Position numbers and translations under genes: made by a program. Below are positions 37,181 to 44,383 of a DNA stretch of 64,000 nucleotides, in pieces. The stretch comes from Dyadobacter sediminis (GTDB taxonomy: Bacteria > Bacteroidota > Bacteroidia > Cytophagales > Spirosomataceae). The notes beneath the pieces were generated by a model, which ran no database searches, was not told where the DNA came from, and was given only the letters and a program-made list of their open reading frames with translations. Position 1 is the first letter of the stretch. Each line of letters starts with the position of its first letter. The stretch lies in contig NZ_VCEI01000021.1 in the NCBI RefSeq assembly GCF_005860765.1, positions 1,054,001 to 1,118,000 of the forward strand, read 5' to 3'.

Positions 37181-39067
37181 TCATTCCTTGTTTTTCGAAA
37201 CCGTTTTTTGGTTGTTATCCAGCAATTCAGCGGTTTTTACCAGCTTTATAAATTCTGAACGATAACCTTCCTCGTCTTTTCCCAAAGCATTTTTGGCATT
37301 TTGGATTACAGTCCGATACGAAGCACTTCCTTTATATTCCGAATTCCGAAGCAGCAGGCCGAATTCTGCTACTGAAGCAGCAAAGCGAAGGTTTTCGGAA
37401 GCCGCAGCAAAGGGTGCGTTCAGGTTTTTTACAGGCAGGTCAAACAAGCGGCTTTTTTCATCATCCGGATTTTTGTACCTGATTTTCAACGTTAGCATTT
37501 CATCCGACTTTTCGGTTGCGGAAGGGTTTTTCTTCTGGTATTTCAACGCATCGGTTTGTGAAATGTAATCGCTCTTAAAGCCTGTGGGAATAATTTCGTA
37601 CAAAGCCGTTACCGTATGTCCGGCGCCCATTTCTCCGGCATCTTTTTTATCGTTGTTGAAATCTTCATTCTGTAAAGCGCGGTTTTCATAGCCGATCAGC
37701 CGGTAAGCCTGCACATGCTGCGGATTGAACTCGATCTGGAATTTTACATCTTTGGCAACTGTGAAAAGCGTTCCGCCAAATTCCTCTACAAATTCCTTTC
37801 GTGCTTCCTGAATGTTGTCGATGTAAGCATAATTTCCATTGCCTTTATCCGCGAGTGTTTCCATCTGGCTGTCTTTGTAATTGCCCATTCCGAAACCCAT
37901 GACACTCAGGAAAATGCCGTCTTTTCGTTTTTCCTCAATAAGTTTCTGCAGATCGCTTTCACTGGAAACCCCGACGTTGAAATCGCCGTCCGTAGCCAAA
38001 ATAACGCGGTTATTTCCCTTGGGCAGAAAATTTTCCTTTGCCAGCTTGTAAGCCAGTTCGATGCCTTCGCCGCCGGCTGTAGAGCCGCCGGCTTCCAGAT
38101 TTTCCAGTGCTTCCCGGATTTTCATGTTTTCATTTCCTGCAGTTGGCGGAAGAATGACGCCGGCGGCCCCGGCATAAGCGACGATGGAAATTTTATCCTG
38201 CGACCTCAGCTGATCGGTTAGCAGCTTGAACGCCTGCTGCAATAATGGAAGCTTGTTTTCATCCGACATGGAACCCGAAACGTCGATCAGGAAAACCAGA
38301 TTGGAAGCGGGCAGTTCTTTGGTCGAAACGGATTTGGCCTGAAGCCCGATGTGCAGCAATTTGAGACCGGGATTCCACGGAGAATCGGTCAGTTCGGTTT
38401 TGACAGACAATGGATGTTCGTCCTTTGGCTGCGCATACTCATACGCAAAGTAATTGATCATTTCCTCGATCCGGACAGCGTCAACTGGCGGCATTTGTCC
38501 CGAATTCAGGAAGCGGCGCACGTTGCTGTATGCCGCCCGGTCCACATCCGCTGAAAAAGTAGTCACCGGCTCGCGTTCTGCATATTGAAATCCTTTTTCA
38601 GTGATCGGACTGTAACTTTCCGTAGTGGTCCGCTGCTTCAACGATTGCGAACGCGGGGCATACATCGGACTTGCAGCCATGATGGTGGCGACATTTTCGG
38701 ATTTTTGATAATCTGCAACAGCGGTTTCTTCGATTTCCAGTTCTTCATGTATGACTTTAAACTGCTCCGGTCTCAGGACCATATTTTCTAAAATCACCTG
38801 CAACACGGAGCTGGAATCCAGTTTGATTTCCTGCGTAAAATAACCTTCCATGTTGAAGACCAGTACTTTTGCATAAACAGGAACCGTAATTTCGAATTTG
38901 CCCAGTGAATCGGTATTTGTGGAAACAGAAGTGCCTTTGGCCATTACCTGAACTTCCTTCATGGGTTCGAGTGCGGAGTTCAAAACGGTTCCCGTGATTT
39001 TTCGGGACGGAAGCAAGGCAAATGCGCAAAGGATCAAAGAGAATAGTGCAATCAGGTTTCTTTTCAT
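37181..39067 (-). CDS. von Willebrand factor A domain protein (YfbK-like) with carboxypeptidase-regulatory-like domain
   Basis: 628 residues from the ATG at 39067; a TTG two codons earlier is also open. A signal peptide (1-20) is followed by a CarboxypepD_reg-like beta domain (ITGTVLNSALEPMKEVQVMA). A YfbK N-terminal part (YSNVRRFLNSGQMPPVDAVR, then EEMINYF) leads into the vWA domain, with a full MIDAS motif: DVSGSMS, the Thr in GGSTAGGEG and the Asp in ATDGDFN. A DUF3520-like C-terminal part follows. The protein should be exported and bind a divalent metal. It is divergent from the sigma/anti-sigma pair, an arrangement found elsewhere in Bacteroidota, so it may be a target or a sensor of that system. 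Confidence 0.87.
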   Translation of the reverse strand: MKRNLIALFSLILCAFALLPSRKITGTVLNSALEPMKEVQVMAKGTSVSTNTDSLGKFEITVPVYAKVLVFNMEGYFTQEIKLDSSSVLQVILENMVLRPEQFKVIHEELEIEETAVADYQKSENVATIMAASPMYAPRSQSLKQRTTTESYSPITEKGFQYAEREPVTTFSADVDRAAYSNVRRFLNSGQMPPVDAVRIEEMINYFAYEYAQPKDEHPLSVKTELTDSPWNPGLKLLHIGLQAKSVSTKELPASNLVFLIDVSGSMSDENKLPLLQQAFKLLTDQLRSQDKISIVAYAGAAGVILPPTAGNENMKIREALENLEAGGSTAGGEGIELAYKLAKENFLPKGNNRVILATDGDFNVGVSSESDLQKLIEEKRKDGIFLSVMGFGMGNYKDSQMETLADKGNGNYAYIDNIQEARKEFVEEFGGTLFTVAKDVKFQIEFNPQHVQAYRLIGYENRALQNEDFNNDKKDAGEMGAGHTVTALYEIIPTGFKSDYISQTDALKYQKKNPSATEKSDEMLTLKIRYKNPDDEKSRLFDLPVKNLNAPFAAASENLRFAASVAEFGLLLRNSEYKGSASYRTVIQNAKNALGKDEEGYRSEFIKLVKTAELLDNNQKTVSKNKE

Positions 39068-39209
39068 GGCCAATCGTGATTTTGTTTACAGACAGGATGC
39101 ATGCCGGCTGCTAATTCCATACTTATTTCAAAAAAAATTTATGGAATTTTGGTGAAACTGCATCAATAAGCAGCAGGCAAATGGAAGTTGTTCTTTTAAG
39201 TACGCGCGT

Positions 39210-39794
39210 GTGAAGTTTTTAAAATGGTTTCAGGGCAGAAAGGATCCTTCGTTTTCAGAAGCGGAACAGCTTTCCTTGTATCGCCTTACCGGAGATATAC
39301 AGCTTTTAGGCGCTTTGTATCAGCCGTATATGGAAATGGTGTTCGCCGTTTGCTATAAATACCTGCGCGAAGAGGCCGAAAGCAAGGACGCTGTGATGCA
39401 GATTTTTGAAAAAATAATCACTGATCTGAAAACGCATGAAGTCGATCATTTCAGAAGCTGGCTCCATGCCGTTGCACGGAATTACTGCCTTATGCAGATC
39501 CGTGCAAAACGGGTTTTTGTAACAACCGAAGAACTGGATGAAAATCAGGCAGAAATTCCGGGTAACGCGTATGAAGCACACGAGAAAGCAGATGCGAAAT
39601 TTACGGTACTTGAGAGTTGCATGAACGCACTGGCAAAAGAACAAAGGACTGCGATTGAGAAGTTTTACATGCAGGAAAAATGTTACCGGGAAATCAGCGC
39701 GGAAACCGGTTTTGATCTGAACAAAGTGAAAAGCTGCATCCAGAACGGAAAGCGGAACCTTAAAATCTGCATGGAAAAAGATGAAAAAGCCTGA
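39210..39794 (+). CDS. ECF-type RNA polymerase sigma factor
   Basis: 194 residues, read from a GTG at 39210 because no ATG lies before the conserved region 2. Region 2 is recognised in YQPYMEMVFAVCYKYLREEA and DAVMQIFEKI, followed by FRSWLHAVARNYCLMQIRAK. Region 4 is in LAKEQRTAIEKFYMQEKCYR and GFDLNKVKSCIQNGKRNL. It should direct RNA polymerase to a stress or nutrient regulon. The 3' end overlaps the anti-sigma gene by 14 bases, which couples their production. Confidence 0.88.
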   Translation: MKFLKWFQGRKDPSFSEAEQLSLYRLTGDIQLLGALYQPYMEMVFAVCYKYLREEAESKDAVMQIFEKIITDLKTHEVDHFRSWLHAVARNYCLMQIRAKRVFVTTEELDENQAEIPGNAYEAHEKADAKFTVLESCMNALAKEQRTAIEKFYMQEKCYREISAETGFDLNKVKSCIQNGKRNLKICMEKDEKA

Positions 39795-40872
39795 TAAATT
39801 ACGTCCGTTCGGTTCAGAAGATTTTCGCCGGTATCAGCAGGGCGAAATGTCTTATGAAGAACAGCATGCGTTTGAGAAACAGTTACTTGAAGATGCTTTC
39901 TCCGCAGCAGCATATGCAGGATTTCTGGCACTGGAAGAAGATAAAATGGATTTACCGGCTGTTGGGCAGGAATTAAACCGGAAGCTGGAAAACCGGCTCG
40001 GTACTGCGCGTAAACGGTTTGTTCCGGTTTGGGCTTATGGCGCAGCGGCTTCCTTGTTTATCAGTATCGGTATCCTCTGGACGACTTTTCTGACTGGACC
40101 AAAAATGCAGAAAAATCCATCCGAAAAGCAGTTTTCCGCAAGGGAAGTGCCAGAATATCCAGATGCCAATGAACAGGAAGAACGGATTACCCCAGATGCC
40201 CCGCTAAGTTTGAAGAGTCCGTCGCCGCCAACGGAAAACAAACCGGAAACAGACCGCATAACAAATTCCTCCACAGTCGAAAACAGCATTGTAGCGGATC
40301 GCTACGAAAAAGAATCTCTTTTTGCGGAAACCGTGCCGCGTCAGCAGCAAATTTTAAAGGACGAAAGTAGCCGCATTGCATCCGCCGACAAAGCAGGATC
40401 GGAACACGGTTCAGTATCCGAAAGAATAATCAGCCGGCATCGGGAATCCGAAAAGCTTTCCGCTATTGTTCCGGCGGACGAAAACAGCGCATCGGATTCT
40501 GCGGATAATGCAAATATGGCAGACGCGGCCGGCGAACAGCAAAGGAGTGAAAATGAAATACAAGTTGCAGCCGCTCCGATGACTGCTGAAAAACAAGTTT
40601 CTTTCCGATCGTCAGACGGCGCCATGCCGGAAAAAGGCTGGAAAAATTATCAGGATTACCTTGAAAAAAATGCCGTTTCGGCCGGGATCAATGCGGTTGT
40701 GACCGTTACTTTCACAGTGCAGCCTGACGGCAAACTCACCCGGTTTTCTGCAATCGGCGACAGCACCTTGACCAATCGCGCCATCGGCCTGGTCCGGAAT
40801 GGTCCGGCCTGGCTTTCTGCCGGAAAAGGCGCCGGTCAGCGTGTTATTGTTATGATTCACTTCACGAAATAA
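39781..40872 (+). CDS. Membrane anti-sigma-like protein with TonB-C-like domain
   Basis: 363 residues. The N-terminal cytoplasmic part (FRRYQQGEMSYEEQHAFEKQ, LLEDAFSAAAYAGFL) is the start typical of Bacteroidota anti-sigma proteins. One membrane helix (about residues 83-103, WAYGAAASLFISIGILWTTF) is followed by a long Ser/Glu-rich, low-complexity periplasmic linker (110-275). The last 80 residues (GWKNYQDYLEKN, VTVTFTVQPDGKLTRF, GPAWLSAGKG) look like the C-terminal domain of TonB-type proteins, which contacts outer-membrane receptors. It should hold the overlapping sigma factor and release it on a periplasmic signal. A direct link to an outer-membrane receptor is inferred from the last domain. 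Confidence 0.78.
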   Translation: MKKPDKLRPFGSEDFRRYQQGEMSYEEQHAFEKQLLEDAFSAAAYAGFLALEEDKMDLPAVGQELNRKLENRLGTARKRFVPVWAYGAAASLFISIGILWTTFLTGPKMQKNPSEKQFSAREVPEYPDANEQEERITPDAPLSLKSPSPPTENKPETDRITNSSTVENSIVADRYEKESLFAETVPRQQQILKDESSRIASADKAGSEHGSVSERIISRHRESEKLSAIVPADENSASDSADNANMADAAGEQQRSENEIQVAAAPMTAEKQVSFRSSDGAMPEKGWKNYQDYLEKNAVSAGINAVVTVTFTVQPDGKLTRFSAIGDSTLTNRAIGLVRNGPAWLSAGKGAGQRVIVMIHFTK

Positions 40873-41291
40873 TACTTTTTAATCCGCACATTTCCGGTAA
40901 AAGGGCAGTTATCAAACTGTTATCTTTTACTTGTAGAAGTTATTTTAATTATTTTCCAATAATTCCGATTTTATTTTTGACTTGTTGTTACGAATAATTA
41001 ATTTTACTATTAACTTGTACTACTGAATACGGGCTGCAATCATCGTAATTTTATTATTTACAAATAAATCGAGTCAAGTTGTAACTTGAAACAAGGGAGC
41101 GGGCCATTCAGTTGAAAGCTCTTAAAATTAAAGAAGCGTAAAATAGCTATTGAGCATTCTTGTTATTAATTCTACGCAATGATCATTTTGTACCGGATAT
41201 TTTTCGGACATCACGCACTTGACTCATTTAATAAAACTTTGATTTAACCGGCATAAACGATCATCCGAATATCTGAAATATTTACAAACCC
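40873..41291. promoter_or_regulatory. Long AT-rich leader of the exopolysaccharide cluster
   Basis: 419 bases with no gene. TATTTTTG (40972-40979) matches the -7 consensus but lacks a -33 TTG and lies 310 bases before the next start. A short dyad CAAGTT-GT-AACTTG is at 41075-41088. The composition is much richer in A/T than the flanking genes, as expected of a regulatory region before a large operon. No other signal was identified. Confidence 0.5.
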
Positions 41292-41681
41292 ATGAGCGAT
41301 AAAAAAGATCTGTTGATTTTGGACGATGAACCCAGCATTACCAAAATTCTGGAACATTTTCTTAAAAAGGATTTTAATGTAGTGGTCAAAAATGATGGTT
41401 CGGAAGGAATGCTCTGGCTCGAACAGGGAAACCATACGGACCTCATCATCGCAGATTTGCACATGCCGAATCTTAGCGGCAAGGAATTCCTGAAAGTTGC
41501 GAAAGCCAGCAACCTGTATTCCGAGATTCCCATCATTATTCTTTCCGGATCGGACGAAAGCAGCGAACGCATTCAGTGCCTGAACCTTGGCGCGGATGAT
41601 TTTATGGTCAAACCGTTCAATCCAATGGAAGTACACGCAAAGATCAACGCGATCCTGCGCCGTAGTAAACGCTTTTCCTAA
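41292..41681 (+). CDS. Stand-alone response regulator receiver protein
   Basis: 129 residues, one receiver domain: acidic D11-D12, phosphoacceptor D55 (LIIADLHMP), S85 (IILSGSDESS) and K107 (FMVKPFNPME). No output domain. It is the first gene of the exopolysaccharide cluster, 13 bases before the sugar transferase gene, so it is probably co-transcribed with it. No kinase adjoins it; the HPt-ending hybrid kinase 10 kb downstream is the nearest possible phosphate source. It may act by protein contact with polysaccharide assembly proteins. Confidence 0.92.
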   Translation: MSDKKDLLILDDEPSITKILEHFLKKDFNVVVKNDGSEGMLWLEQGNHTDLIIADLHMPNLSGKEFLKVAKASNLYSEIPIIILSGSDESSERIQCLNLGADDFMVKPFNPMEVHAKINAILRRSKRFS

Positions 41682-41694
41682 TCATAAGAAAGTC

Positions 41695-42909
41695 ATGGAA
41701 TTAACAAGCACGTCCGAAGGAATGGTTGCTGAGCAAAGATCCTATGCATCTTCGTTCAGGGTCATTTACCTGAATTCGGACTGGGATCAGTATATCCGGT
41801 TTTCAGAGCAGTTTGAAGAAACGCTGCAGGTAGAATATTTTGATTCGCAGGAAGGTGTTCTGCAGGCCTTATACGAAAATTATCCTGCTGACGTCATTCT
41901 GGCGCATGTTGACAGCGGCGGCGTTGCGCTTTTGGAAACCATCCGCGGCAACTCGGGATTCGGTAATATTCCGTTTGTACTGATGGTGAACAAGCTCAGC
42001 CGGGAAGCGATAGACATGGCAAGAGCGAAACATGCAGATGATATTTATTCGGTGCGGTTCGACAATGGCGATCTGATCACGAGACTGAAATACTTTAAAA
42101 AGCGGCAGTGGTATGTTGCCAGCAAAGCATCGCAGAAAATAGGTTCAATGAACAGCCGGACACCATTCTGGAAAAGAGCCATTGATGTTGCAACAACCGG
42201 AACGGCACTGATCCTGCTTTTGCCTGTATTTCTGATTGTGGCGATCCTGATTAAAATAGATTCCAAAGGTCCTGTTTTTTACCTGTCGAAAAGGGTAGGG
42301 AGCGGGTACAAGATATTTGACCTGTACAAGTTCAGGACCATGCGGACCGATGCGGACCAGCTGATCCGGAAAATGGCTGCGCTGAGCATGTACAACAAAA
42401 GTCCCGAGCCGGTTCAGCAAATTGAAAGCAACGGACTCTGTGACGAGTGCAAGGCGCAGAATTACTGCAAAAGCCTGCTGTTCCATGACGGTAAGGAAAT
42501 ATGTGAAAAGCTGTACCAATACCAGAAAGATCAGAAAGCCGCTTTCATGAAATTCCAGAACGACCCGCGTATTACGCGTCTCGGCCAGTTTCTGCGGAAC
42601 AGCAGTCTGGACGAACTTCCGCAGCTTTTAAACATTCTGAAAGGCGATATGTCACTGGTAGGAAACCGTCCGCTTCCATTGTATGAAGCGGAAAAAATGA
42701 CAACGGACGATAAAATTCTCCGTTTTGCTGGCCCGGCCGGACTGACCGGTTTATGGCAGGTGACCAAGCGGGGAAAAGGAAAAGCAGATATGTCGGAAGA
42801 AGAAAGAACACAGCTGGACATTACCTACGCCAAAGAGTTCTCCTTTATGATGGACCTCAGAATTATTCTCAAAACGTTCCCGGCCCTGCTGCAATCCGAA
42901 AACGTCTGA
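41695..42909 (+). CDS. Polyprenyl-phosphate sugar-1-phosphate transferase with N-terminal pseudo-receiver
   Basis: 404 residues from the ATG at 41695 (an earlier frame start lies inside the preceding gene). Residues 22-135 have the receiver fold pattern, but the acceptor Asp is replaced (DVILAHVDSGG), so it is probably not phosphorylated. From about 155 it is a bacterial sugar transferase (PF02397-type): one hydrophobic hairpin (ATTGTALILLLPVFLIVAIL), KGPVFYLSKRVG, FDLYKFRTMRTDA, then RNSSLDELPQLLNILKGDMS and GLTGLWQV. It starts repeat-unit synthesis on undecaprenyl phosphate at the inner membrane. An insert at 230-280 carries four Cys (C249, C252, C258, C270) that could bind a metal. Confidence 0.9.
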   Translation: MELTSTSEGMVAEQRSYASSFRVIYLNSDWDQYIRFSEQFEETLQVEYFDSQEGVLQALYENYPADVILAHVDSGGVALLETIRGNSGFGNIPFVLMVNKLSREAIDMARAKHADDIYSVRFDNGDLITRLKYFKKRQWYVASKASQKIGSMNSRTPFWKRAIDVATTGTALILLLPVFLIVAILIKIDSKGPVFYLSKRVGSGYKIFDLYKFRTMRTDADQLIRKMAALSMYNKSPEPVQQIESNGLCDECKAQNYCKSLLFHDGKEICEKLYQYQKDQKAAFMKFQNDPRITRLGQFLRNSSLDELPQLLNILKGDMSLVGNRPLPLYEAEKMTTDDKILRFAGPAGLTGLWQVTKRGKGKADMSEEERTQLDITYAKEFSFMMDLRIILKTFPALLQSENV

Positions 42910-42981
42910 TTCCGGGTTATAATAAAGATACTTGGGCACGAAGCGCGGAGCGAATTATTTGAATATATTCTACTTCTTATG

Positions 42982-43599
42982 CTAGTATGTTTTAACCCAT
43001 TCCTTGCGGGTGTCATCATATTTTTTAATAATTCGCGAGGGATTCCCAACTGCAACCGAATACGGAGGTACGTTCTTGGTGACCACCGTGCCGGCAGCAA
43101 CAACCGCATGTTTTCCAATGGTGACGCCGGCCGTTATCACAGCATTGGAGCCTATCCAGCAATCATCTTCAATGACAATAGGCGCCATGCTTACGCCTTG
43201 CTTTTGAATAGGCTGCATCACATCATTGTAGTTATGATTCAGTCCGCTGGCGACAATGTTCTGGGCAAGAATGACATTATTTCCGATTTTTACCGGACCA
43301 ATAATCACGTTTCCAAGTCCCACAAGCGAGTTTTCTCCGATTATCACATCTCCGACGCCATTGTTTACCGTAGAAAAATCTTCAATCATGGAATGGTTTC
43401 CGATTGAGAAATGATTGAACGGCACAACGTCCATTCTGACCCGGCTCCGAATAATGACGCCTTTTCCCCGCTGATGATAAAACCGGTTCAGGATAAGCCT
43501 TACCCATAATCTGGGACGTGCCTGATTCGTGGGAATCAGGAGCCAATGGAAAAATTTCTTTAAACGGGGATTATTTTTGATTTGGTCAGATACTGACAT
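42982..43599 (-). CDS. Left-handed beta-helix O-acetyltransferase
   Basis: 205 residues from the ATG at 43599; the longer frame to 43788 is rejected because the N-terminal part is not family-like. Hexapeptide repeats (IGNHSMIEDFSTVNNGVGDV, IIGENSLVGLGNVIIGP) form the beta-helix, and the ending WIGSNAVITAGVTIGKHA, then SVAVGNPSRII is typical of LacA/CysE-like sugar acetyltransferases. It uses acetyl-CoA in the cytoplasm, most likely to acetylate a sugar of the polysaccharide. It is on the strand opposite to the surrounding cluster and divergent from the TolC-like gene. Confidence 0.9.
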   Translation of the reverse strand: MSVSDQIKNNPRLKKFFHWLLIPTNQARPRLWVRLILNRFYHQRGKGVIIRSRVRMDVVPFNHFSIGNHSMIEDFSTVNNGVGDVIIGENSLVGLGNVIIGPVKIGNNVILAQNIVASGLNHNYNDVMQPIQKQGVSMAPIVIEDDCWIGSNAVITAGVTIGKHAVVAAGTVVTKNVPPYSVAVGNPSRIIKKYDDTRKEWVKTY

Positions 43600-43708
43600 T
43601 TGTGTAGATTTAGTTAGTTGTAATAATATATTTAATATTACATCAAGATTTCTTTTATTTACAATTATATTAAAAGTAATTTTCAATAGTTTAATTTTTT
43701 CTAAATTA

Positions 43709-44383
43709 ATGCAAATGAAACACGCAGTGTTTTCGGCTTTTTTAATTCTCACAATGCATACGGGCAAGGCGCAGGAATCTTTAAGCAAAGATGTCTCTTA
43801 CGCGTATCTTGAAAAGCTGATCGCAGTATGCAAGGCTAATTACCCGAAGATCAAAATGTACGAAGCCAGGGTAAGTACTGCTGAAAACGGGATCAAAAGA
43901 GCCAAACTTTCCTACTTCGACATATTTTCATTTTCCTATCTGTACAGCCCGAACAACAACACCGCCACCATATCGCCCAATTTTCTGGGCGGGTACCAGT
44001 TTGGTTTTTTTGCCAACATCGGTTCCATCCTGCAAAAGCCCAGCCTGATCAAACAGGCCAAAGGCGAACTGGCAGCCGCGCAATATGACAAGGAAAGTTT
44101 TGACCTGAACATGGAAGCCGAGGTCAAAAAGCGGTATTTCACCTATGTCCAGAAAATTGCCGTGATGCGCGTAAGGTCAGGAGCCATGCTGGATGTGGAA
44201 AGTATGGCCTCCACGATCAGGCACCGGTTTGAGAGAGGAGAAGAATCGCTTGAAAATTACAATAAAGTGCTGATCATGATTGCCGATCATGCACAGAACA
44301 TACTCAATGCAGAAAGCGATGTGCTGGTGGCCAAAAGCAATCTGGAAGAACTGTTGGGACAAAAACTGGAAGACATAAAATGA
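43709..44383 (+). CDS. Half-length TolC-like outer-membrane protein
   Basis: 224 residues from the ATG at 43709; a signal peptide ends near residue 22 (GKAQ). The helical pattern (YLEKLIAVCKANYPKIKMYE, ARVSTAENGIKRAKLSYFD), a short strand region (GGYQFGFFANIGSILQKPS) and long C-terminal helices ending LVAKSNLEELLG resemble one of the two structural repeats of TolC, which usually has about 430 residues. It would thus need a higher-order assembly to form a tunnel. Its stop overlaps the co-polymerase start in ATGA (44380-44383). No Wza-type export protein is in the window, so this may be the outer-membrane exit (inference). Confidence 0.72.
   Translation: MQMKHAVFSAFLILTMHTGKAQESLSKDVSYAYLEKLIAVCKANYPKIKMYEARVSTAENGIKRAKLSYFDIFSFSYLYSPNNNTATISPNFLGGYQFGFFANIGSILQKPSLIKQAKGELAAAQYDKESFDLNMEAEVKKRYFTYVQKIAVMRVRSGAMLDVESMASTIRHRFERGEESLENYNKVLIMIADHAQNILNAESDVLVAKSNLEELLGQKLEDIK

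Noticed and set aside
42982-43788. Longer form of the beta-helix acetyltransferase
   Set aside because: The extra 63 residues before the ATG at 43599 are unlike the family and would cover the promoter region of the divergent TolC-like gene.
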